From assembly GCA_000517005.1 (NCBI GenBank), contig KI911965.1:814407-848505 (forward strand): 34,099 nt of DNA, in the 5' to 3' direction. The DNA is from Microvirga lupini. GTDB taxonomy: Bacteria > Pseudomonadota > Alphaproteobacteria > Rhizobiales > Beijerinckiaceae. Below are positions 16,373 through 24,406 of this stretch, in pieces (position 1 is the first letter of the stretch; each line of letters starts with the position of its first letter). A program made the position numbers and the translations under genes. Under the pieces are notes generated by a model. The model searched no databases. It saw only the letters and a program-made list of their open reading frames with translations, and had not been told where the DNA came from.

Positions 16373-16771
16373 ATGCTGCAGGGTTTCGAGCATGTGGGCA
16401 TGACCAGCAGCGATCTCGACAGGACCATCGCGTTCTATTGCGGTCTGCTCGGCCTGAAGCAGATCCTGGTCAAGCGCACGGGGGAGGGCGGACGCATCGC
16501 ATTTCTCGAGATCGGCGGCGTCATGCTCGAAATCGTCGAGCCGGCCGCTCCGATTCAAACGCCGGCGCGGGAGGTGCCCGTCACCGAGGCCGGTATCCGC
16601 CACATCACCTTCCGGGTCGACGACGTCGAGGCAGTCTATGACAAGCTTCGTGCCGCCGGTGTGGAGTTCACCGTTCCTCCCCGGAAGGCTGCCAACAGCG
16701 AGCTGATCCGCAAGGTCGCGTTCTGCAAGGACCCGGACGGCATCATCGTCGAATTCCTGGAGCGCGTGTGA
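16373..16771 (+). CDS. VOC (glyoxalase/bleomycin-resistance/dioxygenase) family protein
   Basis: This 132-residue protein is a two-module VOC fold. Module one starts FEHVGMTSSDLDRTIAFYCG with His near residue 5 and ends in GGVMLEIVE. Module two starts GIRHITFRVDDVEAVYDKLR and ends DPDGIIVEFLE. The His/Glu positions fit a metal-dependent glyoxalase-like site. The substrate is unknown. AAGGAG (16359-16364) lies 8 bases before ATG 16373. The stop at 16769-16771 directly abuts the stop of the convergent cysteine-synthase-like gene. Confidence 0.88.
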   Translation: MLQGFEHVGMTSSDLDRTIAFYCGLLGLKQILVKRTGEGGRIAFLEIGGVMLEIVEPAAPIQTPAREVPVTEAGIRHITFRVDDVEAVYDKLRAAGVEFTVPPRKAANSELIRKVAFCKDPDGIIVEFLERV

Positions 16772-17728
16772 TCATCGCACCAGACGGTCTGCTTCGAGCC
16801 TTGCTCCGAACGTCTTCAGATATTTCATGCCGGTATCGCACATCACCGTGACGATGGTGGCATCCGGCCCCAGCTCTTCGGCGAGACGCAGGGCCGCGAT
16901 CACGTTGGTGCCCGTCGAGGTGCCGGCAAACAGGCCTTCCTCCCGCGCGAGCCGGAACGCCATGGCCATGGCCTCTTCCGTCGAGACCCGCTCGATTCCA
17001 TCGGCGATGCTCTTCTGCCAGAGCGGCACCACATAGCCGGCGCCGATTCCGTCGATCTTGTGCGCGCCGGATGGGCCTCCCGACAGGACTGGAGATTCCG
17101 CAGGCTCCACGGCGACGATCCTGATCGCGCCGTGATGGCGCCGCAGGCCTTCCGCAATGCCGCGCAGGGACGCCGCCGTTCCTACGCTCTGCACGAAGCC
17201 GTCGACGCGCCCCTCCGTCTGCTGCCGAATCTCGTCGGCCATCCGGTGATAAGCGGCGATCTGGTCCCGGTTCTTCATCTGGTCGGTCCAGAAGGAGCCC
17301 TTCGCCTCAGCGATGATGCGGGCTTCTTTGATCATGTCCTTGGTGAGCTTTTCCGTCATGCGTCCGCCGTCGCTCGGGACGATGTGCAGGGTCGCGCCCA
17401 GAAGCGCCATGTGATCGCGCTTTTCCTGCGCGAAGGCATCGGAGGTCACGATATTGAGCGGATATCCCTTCACGGCGCAGACCAGCGACAGGGAGACGCC
17501 CGTGCTGCCGCCCGTATATTCCACCACGGAGCCGCCGGGTTTGAGGCGTCCATCCGCCTCCGCCGCCTCGATCATGGCGAGCGCCATCCGGTCCTTCATG
17601 CTGCCGGTGGGATTCTCGTTTTCGAGCTTCAGCAGGATTCGGGCGCCATTGGCGGGGCGGATGTTGCGCAGGGCGATGAGAGACGTGTTGCCGATGCGGT
17701 CGAGGATGGTGCGGGTCTGTGCGGTCAT
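16772..17728 (-). CDS. PLP-dependent cysteine synthase family protein
   Basis: This 318-residue fold-type II PLP enzyme belongs to the cysteine synthase/cystathionine beta-synthase family. Lys45 in NPTGSMKDRMA is the Schiff-base Lys. The phosphate/substrate loop reads EYTGGSTGVSL rather than the EPTSGNTGIGLA of classical CysK, and the asparagine loop is also altered. A Gly-rich VGTAASLRGIAEGL and GLFAGTSTGTNV are present. The change suggests a relative with a different amino-acid substrate, so the reaction is inferred only as beta-replacement or related chemistry. It is divergent from the HxlR regulator, about 100 bases apart, which may control it. Confidence 0.85.
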   Translation of the reverse strand: MTAQTRTILDRIGNTSLIALRNIRPANGARILLKLENENPTGSMKDRMALAMIEAAEADGRLKPGGSVVEYTGGSTGVSLSLVCAVKGYPLNIVTSDAFAQEKRDHMALLGATLHIVPSDGGRMTEKLTKDMIKEARIIAEAKGSFWTDQMKNRDQIAAYHRMADEIRQQTEGRVDGFVQSVGTAASLRGIAEGLRRHHGAIRIVAVEPAESPVLSGGPSGAHKIDGIGAGYVVPLWQKSIADGIERVSTEEAMAMAFRLAREEGLFAGTSTGTNVIAALRLAEELGPDATIVTVMCDTGMKYLKTFGARLEADRLVR

Positions 17729-17832
17729 GGGCTTCGTCCGAAAACTCTCGCTTTGTTAGGTCGAGACGAACCGCGTGTCAGGTCCGGAATCCGGACTTCT
17801 GTCGCACACAGGATCATGGTAGCGCTTGGCCC

Positions 17833-18501
17833 ATGGCAGAGTACGGTCAGTTCTGTTCCGTGGCGCGCGCCCACGAGGCCATCGGCGGGCGCTGGACCCT
17901 TCTCGTGGTGCGTGAGCTGCTGTGCGGCAGTCGGCGCTTCAACGATATCCGCCGCGGCATCCCGCGCATCTCCCGCACCATGCTCTCGGAGCGCCTGCAG
18001 GAACTGGTGCATGTCGGGGCCGTCACGCGCATCGAGGGTGAGCATGGACCGGAATATGCGCTGACCGAGGCAGGCCGGGAGCTGATGGGCATCGTGGGCG
18101 CTCTCGGCACCTGGGGCCAAAGATGGCTGCCACGGCAGGCCGAGCAGGAAGACCTGGATCTTGAGCCCCTGCTCGTCGACATGCAGCGGCGCGTCCGCGC
18201 CGAGGCGCTGCCGTCCGAACCGATCGTCATCCGCTTCGAGATCGAGGGGCGGCGCCAGCCGCGCTTCCTGCTCCTGAAGGAGGCCGAGGTCTCGTTCTGC
18301 ACGCAGAATCCGGGCTTTCCGGAACCTTTGCGGGTCCGCACCGGTCTTCCGGCGCTGGTCGCCTGGTGGCGAGGCGACGTGAGCTTTATCGAAGCGCAGC
18401 GGATGGGGCTGGCCGTGGAGGGTCCCCGAGACTTGGCAAGAGCATTTCCCGGCTGGTTCGAGCGATACCTGTTTGCCGAGGTCGAGCCTGCCGGAGCGTA
18501 A
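17833..18501 (+). CDS. HxlR-family transcriptional regulator
   Basis: The 222-residue protein begins with an HxlR winged-helix domain: CSVARAHEAIGGRWTLLVVR (one Cys near residue 8), FNDIRRGIPRISRTMLSERL and YALTEAGREL. Some HxlR proteins use a Cys near the N-terminus as an electrophile or redox sensor; this residue is in place. Residues from about 115 form a C-terminal domain longer than the minimal HxlR length and without a motif I recognise, perhaps for ligand binding. ATG 17833 is chosen because it starts just before the domain. It is divergent from the cysteine-synthase-like gene. Confidence 0.87.
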   Translation: MAEYGQFCSVARAHEAIGGRWTLLVVRELLCGSRRFNDIRRGIPRISRTMLSERLQELVHVGAVTRIEGEHGPEYALTEAGRELMGIVGALGTWGQRWLPRQAEQEDLDLEPLLVDMQRRVRAEALPSEPIVIRFEIEGRRQPRFLLLKEAEVSFCTQNPGFPEPLRVRTGLPALVAWWRGDVSFIEAQRMGLAVEGPRDLARAFPGWFERYLFAEVEPAGA

Positions 18502-18557
18502 ATGACCTGTCCTCCCGGGGCTGCGGAGCAGAACCCGGGATCGCTTCCAGAACACTC

Positions 18558-18650
18558 CTCGCCATGGCCGGGCTTGTCCCGGCCATCTCGATAGGAGGAG
18601 TATGACGTCTGACTTGATCGGGATCACCGGCACGACGCCGGTGATGACGG
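18558..18650. repeat. Paired palindromic element, family A
   Basis: The left unit CATGGCCGGGCTTGTCCCGG is identical over 20 bases to that at 2501-2520. The right unit reads ATCACCGGCACGACGCCGGT. They sit in the 291-base gap between the HxlR gene and rplS, upstream of the rplS promoter. Confidence 0.85.
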
Positions 18651-18681
18651 AGAGGGGGTGAGTGATGCGAAGTGTAGAGGC

Positions 18682-18710
18682 TCGACAATCCTCCCAATCT
18701 CCTGTATAGG
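18682..18710 (+). promoter_or_regulatory. Candidate promoter of rplS
   Basis: TCGACA (18682-18687) and TATAGG (18705-18710) are 17 bases apart, close to the sigma-70 consensus. Transcription would start near 18717 and leave a leader of about 75 bases. That leader contains an AT-flanked palindrome (AAATCCCGCGGGTTTT) near 18740-18755, which might serve L19 feedback control. Confidence 0.5.
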
Positions 18711-18792
18711 CGCGGCCTCAACTTAAAACAGGACGCCGAAATCCCGCGGGTTTTGAGTTCGCTCAGGGCCACGCAACGGCAGGAGTATTACG

Positions 18793-19176
18793 ATGAACCT
18801 CATTCAGCAGCTCGAGCAGGAGCAGATTGCCAAGCTCGCCAAGACCATTCCCGACTTCCAGCCCGGCGATACCGTGATCGTCAACGTGAAGGTGAAGGAA
18901 GGCGAGCGTACCCGCGTGCAGGCCTATGAGGGCGTCTGCATCGCCCGTTCCGGTGGCGGCCTCCACGAGAGCTTCACGGTCCGCAAGATCTCCTACGGCG
19001 AAGGCGTCGAGCGCGTGTTCCCGCTCTACTCGCCGCTGGTCGAGTCCATCAAGGTCGTGCGCCGCGGCGCCGTCCGCCGCGCCAAGCTGTACTACCTGCG
19101 CGACCGTCGCGGTAAGTCGGCCCGTATCGCCGAGCGCGCCGAGAAGAAGACCGAGACCCCGGCTGCGGCCGAGTAA
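18793..19176 (+). CDS. rplS: 50S ribosomal protein L19
   Basis: L19 (127 residues) sits at the 30S-50S interface. Diagnostic segments are [25 protein letters not shown] strands near residues 21-40, [32 protein letters not shown] and the basic [21 protein letters not shown]. The C-terminus is a short Glu/Ala tail. AGGAG lies 7 bases before the ATG. It has its own promoter and a terminator right after it, so here it forms a single-gene unit separated from trmD. Confidence 0.98.
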   Translation: MNLIQQLEQEQIAKLAKTIPDFQPGDTVIVNVKVKEGERTRVQAYEGVCIARSGGGLHESFTVRKISYGEGVERVFPLYSPLVESIKVVRRGAVRRAKLYYLRDRRGKSARIAERAEKKTETPAAAE

Positions 19177-19203
19177 GGCTCTCGTCTCAATCTTCAGAAT
19201 TCG

Positions 19204-19231
19204 AAAGGCGCGGCCCAAACCGCGCCTTTTT
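19204..19231 (+). terminator. Intrinsic terminator after rplS
   Basis: AAAGGCGCGG, a 6-base loop and CCGCGCCTTT form a perfect stem, followed by more T residues. It isolates rplS from leuC. Confidence 0.9.
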
Positions 19232-19248
19232 GCTGGAACAGGCAGGCC

Positions 19249-19279
19249 TTGCCGTATCCCATCACGACAAAAATATAAT
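19249..19279 (+). promoter_or_regulatory. Candidate promoter of leuC
   Basis: A perfect TATAAT stands at 19274-19279 within an AT-rich island. TTGCCG at 19249-19254 is 19 bases upstream, a long but tolerable spacing. The leader to leuC is about 120 bases and contains a 20-codon frame (19302-19364) that is not leucine-rich, so classical attenuation is not supported. Confidence 0.5.
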
Positions 19280-19403
19280 TGCGCGAGGGCCGGTGTCTGC
19301 TATGCGATCGTTTCAAGGCGGTGTGCGCTCTGGACATCTTCCCCTCCGGGCGACAGACCGCTAAACACGCCAAACCACCATTTTCGACCGTTGGAAGAGA
19401 CCT

Positions 19404-20810
19404 ATGGCCAAACCCCGTACCCTCTATGACAAGATCTGGGACGACCACGTCGTCGATCAGCAGGATGACGGGACGTGCCTTCTCTACATCGACCGCCACC
19501 TCGTCCATGAAGTGACGAGCCCCCAGGCCTTCGAGGGCCTGCGCGTGGCCGGCCGCCAGGTGCGCCAGCCGCACAAAACCCTGGCCGTGGTCGACCACAA
19601 CGTGCCGACCTCCGACCGCTCGCACGGCATCGAAGATCCTGAATCGGCCACGCAGGTGGCCACATTGGCCCAGAACGCCAGGGATTTCGGCGTCGAGTAC
19701 TACAACGAGCTCGACACGCGCCAGGGCATCGTCCACGTGGTGGGCCCGGAGCAGGGCTTCACGCTCCCCGGCATGACCATCGTGTGCGGCGACAGCCACA
19801 CCTCGACCCACGGCGCCTTCGGCTCGCTCGCCCACGGCATCGGCACCTCGGAGGTTGAGCACGTGCTCGCCACCCAGACGCTGATCCAGAAGAAGGCCAA
19901 GAACATGCGCGTGACGGTGGACGGGCAGTTGCCCCCCGGCGTTACGGCGAAGGACATCATCCTGGCCATCATCGGCGAGATCGGCACCGCCGGCGGCACC
20001 GGCCACGTGATCGAATATGCCGGCGAGGCCATTCGCTCGCTGTCGATGGAAGGCCGCATGACGGTCTGCAACATGTCGATCGAGGGCGGCGCCCGCGCCG
20101 GCATGGTGGCGCCGGACGAGAAGACCTATGCCTATCTCAAGGATCGTCCCAAGTCGCCGAAGGGCGAGGCCTGGGAAGCGGCCGTGCGCTACTGGGACAG
20201 CCTTCGCACCGATGAGGGCGCCTTCTTCGACACCGAGATCCGCCTCGATGCCGCCAATCTGCCGCCCATCGTCACCTGGGGCACCAGCCCTGAGGACGTG
20301 GTCTCAATTGCCGGCGTGGTGCCGAACCCGGACGACATCCAGGACGAGAACAAGCGCCGCTCCAAGTGGCGGGCGCTGGAATATATGGGCCTCACGCCGG
20401 GAACGAAGATCACCGACATCACGCTCGACCGCGTCTTCATCGGCTCCTGCACTAATGGCCGTATCGAGGATCTGCGCGAAGTGGCCAAGGTCGTCGAGGG
20501 CAAGCGCGTGGCCGAGAGCGTCAACGCCATGATCGTGCCCGGCTCCGGCATCGTGAAGATGCAGGCCGAGGCCGAAGGCCTCGACAAGATCTTCAAGGCC
20601 GCCGGCTTCGACTGGCGCGAGCCCGGCTGCTCCATGTGCCTCGCCATGAACGCCGACCGCCTCGCGCCCCACGAGCGCTGCGCCTCCACGTCGAACCGCA
20701 ACTTCGAGGGCCGCCAGGGCTTCAAGGGCCGCACCCATCTGGTGTCGCCGGCAATGGCGGCGGCGGCGGCCATCGCGGGCCGGTTTGTGGACATCCGCAC
20801 CTTCGGCTGA
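19404..20810 (+). CDS. leuC: 3-isopropylmalate dehydratase large subunit
   Basis: LeuC (468 residues) pairs with LeuD to isomerise 2-isopropylmalate to 3-isopropylmalate in leucine synthesis. The 4Fe-4S ligands are C349 (GSCTNGR) and C409/C412 ([10 protein letters not shown]). The active-site motifs [13 protein letters not shown] and [14 protein letters not shown] are intact. GGAAGAG precedes the ATG at 19404. A strong terminator follows directly. LeuD lies 2.9 kb and LeuB 7.6 kb downstream, each as a separate unit. Confidence 0.98.
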   Translation: MAKPRTLYDKIWDDHVVDQQDDGTCLLYIDRHLVHEVTSPQAFEGLRVAGRQVRQPHKTLAVVDHNVPTSDRSHGIEDPESATQVATLAQNARDFGVEYYNELDTRQGIVHVVGPEQGFTLPGMTIVCGDSHTSTHGAFGSLAHGIGTSEVEHVLATQTLIQKKAKNMRVTVDGQLPPGVTAKDIILAIIGEIGTAGGTGHVIEYAGEAIRSLSMEGRMTVCNMSIEGGARAGMVAPDEKTYAYLKDRPKSPKGEAWEAAVRYWDSLRTDEGAFFDTEIRLDAANLPPIVTWGTSPEDVVSIAGVVPNPDDIQDENKRRSKWRALEYMGLTPGTKITDITLDRVFIGSCTNGRIEDLREVAKVVEGKRVAESVNAMIVPGSGIVKMQAEAEGLDKIFKAAGFDWREPGCSMCLAMNADRLAPHERCASTSNRNFEGRQGFKGRTHLVSPAMAAAAAIAGRFVDIRTFG

Positions 20811-20833
20811 TCTGAAATTTCGGGCAAACGAAT

Positions 20834-20865
20834 AGGCCGCGACTCGTGCGAGTCGCGGCCTTTTT
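20834..20865 (+). terminator. Intrinsic terminator after leuC
   Basis: GGCCGCGACTC, loop GTGC and GAGTCGCGGCC form an 11-base perfect stem (20835-20860) followed by five T residues. Confidence 0.95.
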
Positions 20866-20898
20866 CATGCGAAAACCCAGGGAAGATACACCCTCTTT

Positions 20899-20931
20899 CG
20901 TCATCACCGGCACAAGCCCGGCCATGACGGT
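20899..20931. repeat. Single unit of repeat family A
   Basis: The stretch runs from CGTCATCACCGGCACAAGCC to a closing GGCCATGACG and resembles half of the paired elements elsewhere. It lies between the leuC terminator and the small membrane protein gene. Confidence 0.7.
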
Positions 20932-21048
20932 GATGGGTCTTTGTCCGGATGGATGGCCGAAGACTGGAGGTCGGAAGACGTTCCGTTGCGAAGGCACGAT
21001 CCAAGCGCCATGGTAAAGCAACAGCAACAGGCACCTGAGGAGGATTTC

Positions 21049-21315
21049 ATGAGCGACCGGGACCGGGAAGCCCGTGAGGCTCGCGAGGCGCTGGAGCGCG
21101 TCCAGCGGGATTCGGAGACGCTCGGCTCGTCGGCGCTCGCCCGCATGGGGCAGCGGGCCGGCGATCACTTCGGAGCCAAGGACGCCATCAGGACGGCCGA
21201 GGACGGCGGCACCGACCCGATCGAGCTCTGGGGCCGCCGCATCGGCCGCGCCCTGTCCGTGGTCGGGGTGGTGATCTTGAGCCTGTGGCTCCTGGTTCAA
21301 CTTGGTATTCTCTGA
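21049..21315 (+). CDS. Small single-pass membrane protein of unknown function
   Basis: This 88-residue protein has a charged, helical N-terminus (SDRDREAREAREALERVQRD) and a C-terminal hydrophobic helix (SVVGVVILSLWLLVQLGIL). It is probably a tail-anchored or single-pass inner-membrane protein with a cytoplasmic coiled-coil-like segment. GAGGAGG lies 5 bases before ATG 21049, a strong start. The metallopeptidase gene starts 5 bases after its stop, so they form a pair. I recognise no named family. Confidence 0.78.
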   Translation: MSDRDREAREAREALERVQRDSETLGSSALARMGQRAGDHFGAKDAIRTAEDGGTDPIELWGRRIGRALSVVGVVILSLWLLVQLGIL

Positions 21316-21319
21316 TCCC

Positions 21320-21727
21320 ATGACCGCTTTAGCCAACCTCCAGGCCCCCTCCCTTGACGATCTCGATGCTCTGGCGCGGGACGCCTATTCCCGCCTGCCG
21401 GAGGCGTTCCGCCGCCTCTGCGAGGGCGTGGTGATCAGGGTCGAGGATTTTCCCGACGACGAGACGATGCGGGAGATGGGCTGCGAGACGCCCTTCGACC
21501 TCCTCGGCCTCTTCCGCGGCATCGGCTTGGCGCAGGGGGGCGGCATGATGCAGACGGGCCAATTCCCCAACATGGTCTGGCTCTATCGCCGCCCGATCCT
21601 CGATTACTGGGCCGAGCACGAGGAGACTCTGGGCAGCATCGTCACCCATGTGCTGGTCCACGAGATCGGCCACCATTTCGGTCTCTCCGACGAGGACATG
21701 GAGGCGATCGAGGCGGCGGCCGGGTGA
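21320..21727 (+). CDS. Minimal zincin-type metallopeptidase family protein
   Basis: This 135-residue protein carries the zinc-protease motif HEIGHHFGLSDEDM near the C-terminus: two His and the catalytic Glu of HExxH, a third ligand in the downstream Asp/Glu segment. FPNMVWLYRRPIL forms the edge strand before it. Length and layout match the small PF06262-like zincin family. Physiological substrates are unknown. ATG 21320 begins 5 bases after the preceding small membrane protein gene and has no strong Shine-Dalgarno of its own, consistent with coupling. Confidence 0.88.
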   Translation: MTALANLQAPSLDDLDALARDAYSRLPEAFRRLCEGVVIRVEDFPDDETMREMGCETPFDLLGLFRGIGLAQGGGMMQTGQFPNMVWLYRRPILDYWAEHEETLGSIVTHVLVHEIGHHFGLSDEDMEAIEAAAG

Positions 21728-21935
21728 GATCCGCAGGAGGTGCGAAGCTTAGGGCAAGGATGACATGCGGCCGGTCGGTGGGTCTTTGTAGAGAATGCAA
21801 CAGGCGCCATTCCAGATGATTAACGTCATGGCCGCCAGCCTTTTGCCGCCAAGGATTTCAGCGTTCGCCCGTTAGCTGTACTTCTCAAGGCTCGGGCGAG
21901 ACACCAAAGCCGACATCGCTCCATTCTGGACATCG

Positions 21936-21964
21936 TTGACAATCTAGGACAGTTGACCTAGAGT
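21936..21964 (+). promoter_or_regulatory. Promoter of the tetR-yciI-tag unit
   Basis: TTGACA (21936-21941), a 17-base spacer and TAGAGT (21959-21964) form a good sigma-70-type promoter. The first operator palindrome covers the spacer and -10 box. The region 21728-21935 upstream has no gene signal. Confidence 0.65.
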
Positions 21965-21984
21965 GACTAGGACAAATGACCTAG
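21944..21984. promoter_or_regulatory. Two tandem operator palindromes before the TetR gene
   Basis: CTAGGACAGTTGACCTAG (21944-21961) and CTAGGACAAATGACCTAG (21967-21984) are near-identical 18-base imperfect palindromes, centres 23 bases apart. The second would cover the transcription start. Both lie just upstream of the tetR gene, a strong layout for autorepression. Confidence 0.8.
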
Positions 21985-21999
21985 AGAGATCGACAGGTT

Positions 22000-22608
22000 A
22001 TGGGAGCGAGTGATACACGCCGTCACATCATAGAGGCGGCGGATCGACTGTTTTATGAGAATGGTTTCGAGGCCACGTCCTTCGCCGACATAGCCAAGGC
22101 CGTCGGGCTCTCCCGCGGGAACTTCTATTACCACTTCAAAACGAAGGACGAGATCCTCGGCGCAGTCATCGCGCTGCGCATAGCGAAGACCCAAGCTATG
22201 CTCGATGCATGGGAAGAAGATGCACCCACACCGGCTGAACGCATCCGCAGCTTCATCCATATCCTCATCATGAACCGTGCGAAGATCATGGCCTATGGCT
22301 GCCCGGTCGGAACGCTCTGTAATGAACTCGCCAAGCTCGATCACGTCAGCAAAGACGATGCAGCCAAACTCTTCACTCATTTTCGCCACTGGCTCGCACG
22401 CCAATTTGCCGCCCTTGGCCGTGAGGCTGATGCCGATACGCTCGCCCTGCACATTCTGATGCGAAGCCAGGGAGTCGCCACTCTCGCGACCGCGCTTCGT
22501 GACGAAGGCTTCATCCGCCGCGAGGTCGAAGCCATGGATGCATGGCTGGATGCGCAGCGCCCTGGACAATTGTCTCTTCCGCAACCTGCTTCACGCTCAT
22601 CCACCTGA
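22000..22608 (+). CDS. TetR/AcrR-family transcriptional regulator
   Basis: This 202-residue regulator starts with a TetR helix-turn-helix domain: TRRHIIEAADRLFYENGFEA, TSFADIAKAVGLSRGNFYYHF and KTKDEILGAV. The C-terminal domain contains YGCPVGTLCNELAKLD, a motif common in the LmrA/YxaF-like subgroup, with Cys residues that may sense oxidants or electrophiles. It probably represses its own unit through the two palindromes at 21944-21984. The next genes encode a YciI-like protein and 3-methyladenine glycosylase, suggesting a response to reactive or alkylating chemicals; that link is inference. Confidence 0.92.
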   Translation: MGASDTRRHIIEAADRLFYENGFEATSFADIAKAVGLSRGNFYYHFKTKDEILGAVIALRIAKTQAMLDAWEEDAPTPAERIRSFIHILIMNRAKIMAYGCPVGTLCNELAKLDHVSKDDAAKLFTHFRHWLARQFAALGREADADTLALHILMRSQGVATLATALRDEGFIRREVEAMDAWLDAQRPGQLSLPQPASRSST

Positions 22609-22618
22609 CGGAGTTCCT

Positions 22619-22903
22619 GTGTTCATCCTCACACTCAGATTCGCCGACAAGGCGAAAGCCCCGCACTTCATGGACGGGCACAATGCCTGGATCAAACGTG
22701 GTTTCGAGGAGGGAGTCTTCCTCCTGGCCGGTAGCCTCCAGCCGAATGCGGGAGGAGCCATCCTTGCCCACAACATCTCGCGCACCGATCTTGAAGCGCG
22801 AATTCAGGAGGACCCGTTCGTCACGGAAGGCGTGGTCAGCGCCGACATTCTCGAAATCGCGCCGGGCCGCGTCGATGATCGCCTGGCCTTTCTGAAGGCA
22901 TGA
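22619..22903 (+). CDS. YciI family protein
   Basis: This 94-residue protein has the YciI ferredoxin-like fold. FILTLRFADK forms the first strand; MDGHNAWIKRGFEEG carries the conserved His21, and EDPFVTEGV carries the Asp of the His-Asp pair. Related proteins act in chlorinated-aromatic dehalogenation or remain uncharacterised. The start is taken as GTG 22619 because GGAG lies 5 bases upstream and it begins just at the first strand; no ATG fits. It lies 10 bases after the tetR gene and 3 bases before tag. Confidence 0.85.
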   Translation: MFILTLRFADKAKAPHFMDGHNAWIKRGFEEGVFLLAGSLQPNAGGAILAHNISRTDLEARIQEDPFVTEGVVSADILEIAPGRVDDRLAFLKA

Positions 22904-22906
22904 TCC

Positions 22907-23539
22907 ATGAGCGCGACGGTTCCCGGCCCGGATGGGCAACAGCGCTGCCGGTGGTGCGCGTCGGCGCCTGAGTTTCTGGCCTATCACGATACCGAATGGG
23001 GCTTCCCGGTCGAAGATGATCGCCGTCTGTTCGAGAAGCTGTGCCTCGAGGGCTTTCAGTCGGGATTGAGCTGGCGCACCATCCTTGCCAAGCTCGAGAA
23101 TTTCCGGGCGGCCTTCCATGGATTCGATTTCGATCGGATCGCCGCATTCACGGAAGCCGACGTCGAGCGGCTGCTGAAGAACGAAGGCATCGTGCGGCAT
23201 CGGGGCAAGATCGAAGCCGTGATCAACAATGCCCGACGCGCGCAGGAATTGGTGAAGCAGGAAGGCTCACTTGCCGCCTACATTTGGCGCTTCGAGCCGA
23301 AAATCCGAGAACTTGCGGCCCCGCAGACCGCTTCGACCTCGGCGGTGTCGATCGCCCTATCGAAGGATCTCAAAAAACGTGGTTGGTCGTTTGTCGGACC
23401 GACGACCGTCTACGCCTTCATGCAGGCCATGGGCCTTATCAACGATCACGCCGAAGGGTGTGTTGTCCGAAAACAGGCCGCCAGCGCGAGGAGAGCGTTT
23501 AAAGTGCCAGGGCAGAAGGTTGGGGTGCGAATCGAATGA
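22907..23539 (+). CDS. tag: DNA-3-methyladenine glycosylase I
   Basis: Tag (210 residues) removes N3-methyladenine from DNA. The zinc-binding residues are all present: C14 (QRCRWC), H27 (YHDTEWG), H181 and C185 (NDHAEGC). The catalytic-pocket Glu48 (LEG) and the GLSWRTIL segment match E. coli Tag E38 and its Trp. RHRGKIEAVINNAR and SVALSKDLKKRG-like segments are family landmarks. The start lies 3 bases after the yciI stop. The C-terminal 20 residues extend beyond the usual end. A 38-codon ORF overlaps its stop. Confidence 0.95.
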   Translation: MSATVPGPDGQQRCRWCASAPEFLAYHDTEWGFPVEDDRRLFEKLCLEGFQSGLSWRTILAKLENFRAAFHGFDFDRIAAFTEADVERLLKNEGIVRHRGKIEAVINNARRAQELVKQEGSLAAYIWRFEPKIRELAAPQTASTSAVSIALSKDLKKRGWSFVGPTTVYAFMQAMGLINDHAEGCVVRKQAASARRAFKVPGQKVGVRIE

Positions 23540-23652
23540 AAGCCCCTATGATCACCCCCGACATCATCGAAGCCCTCAACGAAACCGCCGCTTTCCTGGC
23601 CCTGGATGATTTCGGGCCGAAGGGATTGGACGGCGCTTCGAGGGTCGTTTGA
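23536..23652 (+). CDS. Possible 38-residue ORF overlapping tag
   Basis: ATG 23536 overlaps the tag stop in an ATGA and opens a 38-codon frame (MKAPMITPDIIEALNETAAF and on to a TGA at 23650). The overlap and helical look are suggestive, but there is no family match I recognise. It may be the stub of a decayed gene. No further gene signal lies before leuD. Confidence 0.3.
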   Translation: MKAPMITPDIIEALNETAAFLALDDFGPKGLDGASRVV

Positions 23653-23749
23653 CGGTGCCGCGACCATCGTTGGCCTAGCCGTCTTCAAAACCCTTTGATA
23701 TGAGGCACCTGACAGCGGCTTGGCTGCCGCCTTCAGGGATGTGAGGACA

Positions 23750-24352
23750 ATGGACAAGTTCACCGTGCTGGAAAGCGTCGCGGCGCCGCTGCGGATCATC
23801 AATATCGACACCGATATGATCATCCCCAAGCAGTACCTGAAGACGATCAAGCGCACGGGGCTTGGCACGGGTCTGTTCTCGGAGATGCGCTACCGCGAGG
23901 ACGGCTCGGAGAACCCGGATTTCGTTCTCAATCAGCCGGCCTACCGCAACGCCAAGATCCTGGTGGCGGGCGACAATTTCGGCTGCGGCTCGTCCCGCGA
24001 GCATGCCCCCTGGGCGCTGCTCGATTTCGGCATCCGCTGCGTGATCTCCACCAGCTTCGCGGACATTTTTTACAACAACTGCTTCCAGAACGGCATTCTG
24101 CCGATCAAGGTGAGCCCCGAGGACCTGGAAAAGCTGTTCGACGATGCCGAGCGCGGCGCCAACGCCACCCTGACAATCGACCTGGAAAAGCAGGAGATCC
24201 GCGGTCCCGACGGCGGCACGGTCAAGTTCGACATCGATCCTTTCAAGAAGCACTGCATGCTCAACGGCCTCGACGGCATCGGCCTGACCATGGAGAAGGG
24301 CGCCGCCATCGACAGCTACGAGAAGAAACTGTCCGAGCGCGCCTGGGCTTAA
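23750..24352 (+). CDS. leuD: 3-isopropylmalate dehydratase small subunit
   Basis: LeuD (200 residues) is the swivelling-domain partner of LeuC. It shows [14 protein letters not shown] near the N-terminus, [17 protein letters not shown] (the substrate-binding loop), [17 protein letters not shown] and the C-terminal [19 protein letters not shown] 23750 is preferred because it gives the canonical N-terminus; the frame is open farther upstream. GAGG precedes it closely. It is separated from leuC by five genes and so must be expressed from its own promoter or as part of the preceding unit. Confidence 0.97.
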   Translation: MDKFTVLESVAAPLRIINIDTDMIIPKQYLKTIKRTGLGTGLFSEMRYREDGSENPDFVLNQPAYRNAKILVAGDNFGCGSSREHAPWALLDFGIRCVISTSFADIFYNNCFQNGILPIKVSPEDLEKLFDDAERGANATLTIDLEKQEIRGPDGGTVKFDIDPFKKHCMLNGLDGIGLTMEKGAAIDSYEKKLSERAWA

Positions 24353-24406
24353 AGCCTTTTCTCCTCACTCTCGACCGAAGCGAGGGTGACGCATCTTGGA
24401 TGAGCG

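Noticed and set aside
19302-19364. 20-codon leader peptide before leuC as a leucine attenuator
   Set aside because: It contains only two Leu codons, not in a run, and no alternative terminator hairpins are visible before leuC.
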